64,000 nt of DNA from Fusarium oxysporum f. sp. lycopersici 4287 (lineage: Eukaryota; Ascomycota; Sordariomycetes; Hypocreales; Nectriaceae): assembly GCF_000149955.1 (NCBI RefSeq), contig NC_030995.1, positions 310,001 through 374,000 of the forward strand, written 5' to 3'. The position numbers and the translations under genes are program-made. The notes beneath the pieces were generated by a model that did not search any database, was not told the origin of the DNA, and was given only the letters and a program-made list of their open reading frames with translations. This document shows, one piece after another, positions 58,134-64,000 of the stretch (positions are counted from its first letter, which is position 1; each line of letters starts with the position of its first letter).

Positions 58134-59580
58134 GATCTTGAACGCCTTATAGCTAAATCATACAATTAACCACAAAAATACGCTTCATCGTCGTGAACAG
58201 AGCCGCAACTTATAACCAATAAAGTTATGACGCAACAGGGCTTCTTTCTACAGTGGCTTTACGGTGTCAAGTCATCACCATATACCGCTATGATCATCGA
58301 ACTACCTATGCCGAAGCCGCTTGGCAAGAGGGGAAAGCTATAGACCGAGATTCCTCTCAGCAATACTCAAAGCGTCGTTGTTCACCTAGTGAAAAGTCTG
58401 CTTCCTTAGACATATCACTGCTTTACAGATCAATCATCGTCGGGCTTTTTTCGGATTCAGTCAGCTATGCCTCAAGAGCAATAGCTTGAAAATCAGGACC
58501 GGGCCGGTTTTCAACAGTTTGCATGCTACTCTAGCAATCGATAAGGTTAAGGATCTTTATCTTATCGATTAGTCCAGCCGGTTGCTTCCTTATCAGCAAA
58601 TCGTGGAAACAATTCATGTTTACAGGACCCTGCTGACAGGATGCTGTCATCTTTAGGCGAGGCAAAAGCCTCCGCCTAGCTTAGCCCCACAGTCTTCTTC
58701 TCTTGCCTTTCGCCGTCCTTCTTCTTGAAGCTCTCGTCAGTGCCCAAAAAGGAAATCTTTTTCCCAGTCAGAAGGTTTTCTTCAATCTTCACAGAGGGGA
58801 TCTTTCATGACTACACTCCGGAAGGGGTTGCAGCCGGTTTGCCTTCTGCGACCCTTCCGCGACCCTACTCTGGGCTTTCTCAAACAGAGGACTACCCAAC
58901 CCACCACCTGCAGCTCTGGCAATGGATGTAGGCGAGAGTTGGCTGCTGATCCCACTGAGTCTCGGTCAGTCGGTCAGTCAGGCCAGTTACCTAGCTGGTT
59001 GATTAGCGTTTTGACCCCTGTCTCTTGCCGCAATTTTGCAAACAGCTTCACTTTAAGTCAAGGTCCTGTGGGGTTTTAATGAGGCAATGGCTGAGCTGAT
59101 CGACTCAAGATGTCCAACAGCCGAACATCGAATTCGGTAGTAAACCATCTTGAAGGCGAAGCTGAAACGTGCGCTTCTCAGTACGTTCCCAAGTTGCCTT
59201 TCTGTTGCGACTTTGCCTAAGAATACGAGAAAATACTTTCAGAGACATGAGTTGCTTAAACTATACTTATGCTTATTGCAAAGGGGCATCTTGTATACAC
59301 CCTCGATGCTAGTCAAAATGATAGTCTCGTTCAAAAGAATGGACTATAGGGAGGTAGGGAGGAAGAAGGTCAATTTGCTATGGCAGTCCCATCAGAGTTC
59401 GCCTGATTTGAGCTCAGATCAATAAAGGGACTACAGGGGGAGAGAAATCACACTGACTTGCCCTACATCGCAGAGCCGACGAAAACACGAACTGTTTCAT
59501 ATTGTAACATTTACAGATGCTTAGTGTACCAAGCTTTAATCCCGTTATTCTAGATTTGTCTATTTGTTATTTGCACAACT
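58134..59580. other. intergenic, no gene seen
   Basis: Spacer between two minus-strand genes. Plus-strand frames near 58253-59425 carry no family features. GGTCAGTC-type short repeats occur near 58970-58985. Confidence 0.5.
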
Positions 59581-60375
59581 CTAAGATCCAGGCCGCTTTG
59601 AACCACGCTTCGCGGTATTGTCTTTCGCCTGTGACCGCAGATCTTTAACTATTCCCTCATTATGCTTTATCAGTTCATCAAGAACCTTTTGAAAAGACAA
59701 CAACCCCGTATTATTTGCCCGTCTTTTTCTCGACGTTGTCGATGCTGTATCGCTCTGCGGGGTGACCGGTCTCCAGCTTGCAGAATGCAATGCTGATATG
59801 TCTACTTCGGAAAGTAATGGCTCAACAATGTCTGGACACTTCACGATTTAGATTAGAAAGGGTTTGGAACTGCCAAGGAGTTTTCATTTTTGACATACCG
59901 ACTGGAGACTTAGAGAGTCTTGACATATTGCTGGCTGAGATTCGAAAAGATGTTGAGGCAGATCTTGCGGATAGCTCAAGCAGTCCTGCACCGGAATACC
60001 AGTAGCTTGGGCTTGAGTAGAATTCAGGGTGTCCCAAAAAGTACAGAACCACTGGTACAGAAGCGCAGGCTCGGTCTTTGCTCTTGATAGATCCTCTGGA
60101 TCTGTGAGATATGGTTCCTCACATGGTGACGAATATGAGCTCCCAAAACCCGAGTCTAACAGAGAGGGTGTGGCATTACGCGGCTCGGTAGTGCATCGCT
60201 GAGCCGCGGCGTGCATAACTTGGTGCCGCAGATTATAATCGGAGTTAAGAAGTGCTTGTCCACAGCTATACATCCCAGCTGAGAGAAAGTAATCGTAAAT
60301 CTGGCTATGTAATAAGGCATGATAGTTCATATTGGAAGGCAGCTGGTCAGGAAATGCTTGTTGGACTGGACACAT
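59581..60375 (-). CDS. LisH-motif protein (244 aa, 2 exons)
   Basis: Exons are 60375-59899 and 59838-59581, with a 60-nt GTATGT...GAAG intron in phase 0. The ATG at 60375 is used; the open frame upstream lacks another ATG. Residues about 17-45 (YHALLHSQIYDYFLSAGMYS, then CGQALLNSD) match a LisH dimerisation motif, seen in fungal regulators of the Flo8/Som1 type and in many other proteins. The rest is polar with Pro/Ser-rich stretches and a basic tail (SRKRRANN, KRGSKR) that could be nuclear localisation signals. Family and function are not established. Confidence 0.7.
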
Positions 60376-62702
60376 GATGCGGCAGTTTAACAATCGAGTG
60401 TGTTTGATGATAACGGCAGAGGGGGCAGTGGGGGAATGGAGTAAATAGCCTGTGCCCCCTATTTACCTATATTCCAAGAAATCGGTATTCTGAGTGAAAT
60501 TGGCCTTTTCTGTGGCGCGAGCTAAACTTGGCGTTTCGCCAGAGAACACTCCAATTGCGCCCACATAGCCCGGCTCCCATAACAGATCAATCCGCTTAAT
60601 AAATATAATTAGGATCTTGCGGAGTGTTTCCAGCCGTTGAAACGGGCGTTGCGATGAATCCTTTCACAAAGCTACCGCCAACAGGGTATGGATTGACAAA
60701 ATTGCCACTATGGAGCTTAACATTCGAGTAACTTGGGCATATATGGTGGTTGTGAGCCAATTCTCTAAGTAACGTTGCCTAAAACCGTGGTGGCTATCCT
60801 GACCTTCAAGGCTTGGTCAACAACCTTAGTGAGAGAAAAGGGGCAAAAGGATCAACAAAAACATGGCCACAGCGATGGATTCCTGCCTACAAACTACTCG
60901 AAATATCCCTCACAGTGATAAAGACGTCATCAAAGGAGTGATGTCGATCGAAAATGGAAGAAGTCTTAACCGCAACGGATAAGTTATGTTTCATGAAGCA
61001 ATTACTCGAATACTTACTGGTTTCCTCGCCGCCGGGCCTCATGAGCACCCCGACACATGACGTATGTGGCGATCAGATTAGGCGCTGCGACAATTTCCTA
61101 CACGATGGTTGCTTTCAGGTACTATTTTGAGCCGCCTAAGTCGTACGATTAGACGGTCTGATCGCCCTTCGCGTGCGCGCTACTGAAGGGTAGAGCTGCC
61201 GGATTAGCATCACCATTGGGCGATCCGCGGCAGTGAGAGCCGGGGTTGCTCGCTAGAACATTTCTGAAATGGTGTCTATCTTTTATAATTGCGCTTCGCA
61301 ACCTACGGCTCAATGGAGATGGTTTGACTTTTGATATATGCTGCCATAAACTCAAAGATAGGTAGGGATCAGTACACCCAGTTTCGATAATGATCTGGGT
61401 CTTGGAAACTGTCGATGATGTGGTGTTTGGTTCCAGTGGTTGAGCTAGAAGAACTCAATTCATGGTTCAACAAGCTCTATGCCGTATAAAGTTTACGCTT
61501 GACAGCAGCCCCTGATTTGTTTCGTTTCGATGTTTCGTTTTATTGGAGCGCCTGAAGATTGGTGGCTAAGAGCTCACAGTCATCACACACATGTTAATTC
61601 TGATTCGCCATCCAAATGACAGATAGCCACAGTATACTGGTAAATTGTCGACAGGTTGGCAGCCTTGATTGTACCTACGGGAAGTGGGAGGTGTCAACAA
61701 TCTAACAAAGACTAGCTAGGATCACTCACCAGTTAGGTATCTTGTCAGAAGCCACTCCGCATGGCGCTATGACTGAACCTTAAAGTTTACCTTAGCTGCC
61801 TGTGACAGATAGACTGTGTTACTATCATCAAGAAGATCTGGAGCTTCCTTTCCGGGTGCCCAGAGAATCGGGGATTTGGAAGACCAGTCTGGACTTGGTC
61901 CCTTTGTAAAACGGTCTATTTGTCACCGAAAAATAACGGCTTTGTCGGTCCGAGGAGTTACTTTGCCATGAATGGCCAATCGTCTACCTACGAAGCTGCA
62001 AGAATGTTAGTCTGTTACTTTCTATCGTCGAGGACTACCTATCCGAATCGCCTCCTTACGGGATTCGTTAAGTTGGGAAGCGCTTCGTACACCAGCAACA
62101 ATAAAACCAGAACTAGTTCCTCTAAATAAACAAGATCTGATAAATAATTAAACGCGGAATAAGAAGACTATAGAACATACACTTATCTTATTTTATATCT
62201 TGATGTCAATAATCCAGTGCGATAGGTGATAATAAGAACCAGTTTTCCAAATGTCTAATCAATATCTAAATTCGATGTTATGACAAGCCTATCTTTCTTA
62301 TCATTAATCACATATAAAAAGAAGCCATACTCTGCAGCATCGCAGAGTGCAGGTTATAAACTGTCCTTCTATTCAGTAGGAATTGGTGAATTAGCATAGA
62401 ACATGGCAGTGGGAGGGCAAGTTCGCCATGCATATTTTCTCACCTGCCGGGTAGGCTCCAAAGGTCTGTTGTGGCGGTGTGTGGCTTGACCATCCACTTC
62501 CCCGGCTGTCGGGTTCCGATAAGCCACGGAAAAACGGAACCTCAACGGCCGGACCAATCTTGAACATTCAATCATCAACAACGACATCCGCAACTCTCAG
62601 TCACAACGTCCGCAACGTCCTGTCTTGCTCTATGGAAACGTGATGCCTGTCTTTGTATGAGTGCATTCTCAATTCCGATCATCCATCGTCGCGCGCACCT
62701 CC
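60376..62702. other. long gene-poor region, partly A/T-rich
   Basis: No supported gene. 62130-62350 is A/T-rich, and ACTCTGC (62329-62335) with GCAGAGT (62342-62348) form a 7-bp stem. A hairpin GGGGGCA/TGCCCCC occurs near 60421-60459. The right end is the MYB gene promoter. Confidence 0.45.
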
Positions 62703-64000
62703 ATGTCAGGTCAAGAGACCTCTCCACAGTCTCCCCCCGCCAATACACCTAAGCATCGACGACCCTGGACATCAGCCGAGGATGCGACTCTGAGGACTCT
62801 TGTTGGGCACTTTGGTGCTAGTAGGGGGTCTGAGGGTAGATGGAAAGACATAGCATCTGGCCTGGAGGGCCGGACGGCAAAGGTGAGTCGCCACCTCCGC
62901 ACGCGCCTCAACGCGATCATTGGCCTGCATGATGCGCGCTCACTGCCAGAGGAGATGACTTTGGAGAAGATGGGGACTAACTGCCTGTTTAGGATTGTCG
63001 AAAAAGATGGCTTCACTCACTGGATCCGTCGTTGCGCAAGGGTCGATGGACATCTCAAGAGGATGAAATCTTACTCTCGGCTTATGCTCGACTTGGACCG
63101 CTTTGGAATGAAATAGGTAAACCCATTACTTCTGCAATTACTACATAGTCTAACGCATGCTAGCGCTTCTCATCCCTGGACGGAAGGACGACCAATGTTC
63201 TAAGAGATATAATGATATCTTGAACCCATCCGCCAAAAACCGTTTAAGCGACTGGACTGCCGCGGAAGATAACCTTCTACGCCAAGGTGTAGCAGCGTTG
63301 GGTCATCGATGGGTCGCCATCTCATCAAGGATACCTGGAAGACCTCCCCTCACCTGTCGTAATCGATGGCGTACGCTCTCACGACTGTCGCATAACCGAC
63401 AGAGCAGATCTCAAGGCACTACCCCATCATCCTCATCTCAGATGTCCCCATTCGATAATGGGATATCACCGGCGGCTCATAATCCAAATCTCAGCATTGA
63501 GAACCATGGAACCACGAGTGACTTGATGCACTTTCCAATGGATACCGATATCGGGCACGATCAAATGGGATCCAGCTTTCTCGACTCAGCCTTTTTCGAC
63601 ACCTTCACAGGCCCTTCCCCATCGCCATTGAGAGAATCCGATCCAAGTGACGAAACAGAAACGCCGAATGACGTATCTGCCCCAGGTGCTGCCCCAGCAA
63701 ATACCGCACTTGTTCCCGATCTTTCCTCGAACATCGCGACCCAGACACAAAGCGACCCCAAACCATGGCCTCAGCCTCCGAAACCGCCCCAAGCGCAGCA
63801 ACATCAAAATACTACGAACGAATCCTTCATGCCATCGCCCTCTACTTGGTCATCACTGGGTACAATGCTGCCACCTGGGACTTCTCCCACGGATCAGAAT
63901 ATGTGGCTAGGAATGACTGGCAACCCACCAACCCCGAAGAACTGGACGGCCCCAGGACCAACAGACGAATCGAACCCATTGCCCCAGTCATTTACTGAAC
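62703..64000 (+). CDS. three-repeat MYB transcription regulator (partial, 3' end outside window)
   Basis: Exons are 62703-62882, 62993-63116 and 63164 onward, open to the last base; introns of 110 and 47 nt are in phase. Splicing assembles three MYB/SANT repeats with their Trp ladder: RRPWTSAEDATLRTLVGHFG to RTAKDCRKRWLHSL; KGRWTSQEDEILLSAYARLG with LIPGRKDDQCSKRYNDIL; NRLSDWTAAEDNLLRQGVAA with RIPGRPPLTCRNRWRTL. This is a c-MYB-like DNA-binding region. The remainder is Ser/Pro/Gln-rich and disordered (SQGTTPSSSSQMSP onward), as in activation regions. It is a likely nuclear regulator with unknown targets. The retained first intron would give a plausible but wrong frame, which is why spliced phase matters here. 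Confidence 0.88.

Noticed and set aside
60421..60459. CAGTGGGGG sequence similar to a mimp terminal repeat with an inverted G/C hairpin
   Set aside because: Does not match the mimp TIR consensus and has no partner at MITE distance.

Overview
The window is nuclear DNA of a filamentous ascomycete, most likely a Sordariomycete close to Fusarium. That placement is inferred from gene content and gene style: genes broken by many 46-75 nt GT-AG introns with CTAAC/CTGAT-like branch sites, Zn2Cys6 and MYB regulators, small secreted Cys-rich proteins, a UDP-galactopyranose mutase, a tyrosinase and an S10 carboxypeptidase. Nothing bacterial in organisation (operons, Shine-Dalgarno sites, CRISPR) is seen. 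Gene models were built by reading frames across splice sites and checking phase by hand.

1-10 kb: the 3' end of an unrecognised gene, then two very large divergent genes (1046 aa on the minus strand, about 1460 aa on the plus strand) sharing a 965-bp promoter region. They carry no domain I can name, but motifs in both recall paired large hypothetical proteins of bacteria. This is the best candidate for an undescribed system.

10-31 kb: an ankyrin protein with a long disordered head, a Zn2Cys6 regulator divergent from a secreted lipase-like hydrolase (frameshifted in its signal peptide), two diverged copies of a tRNA-derived SINE-like repeat, a secreted serine carboxypeptidase, two unknown proteins (one with a histone H3 tail look-alike), a secreted protein, a wax-synthase-like acyltransferase, a SYLF protein, a 98-aa secreted Cys-rich protein in two exons, and an SRPK-like kinase with an in-frame stop.

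31-46 kb: an SMP/C2 lipid-transfer-like protein, a C2H2 zinc-finger protein, a kinase with a helical N-terminal region, a five-exon Cys-rich single-pass membrane protein, UDP-galactopyranose mutase (cell-wall galactofuranose), tyrosinase, and a multipass UPF0658-like membrane protein.

46-64 kb: a type-II P-type ATPase gene interrupted by a 100-N assembly gap, clustered indels and a damaged M3-M4 region; a long gene-poor stretch; a GMC oxidoreductase; a fungal-specific transcription-factor-like protein; a LisH protein; and a three-repeat MYB regulator running off the right edge.

The genes look like ordinary scattered fungal housekeeping, secretory and regulatory genes. Apart from the divergent pair at 1-10 kb and the neighbouring UGM/tyrosinase genes, I see no convincing functional cluster.
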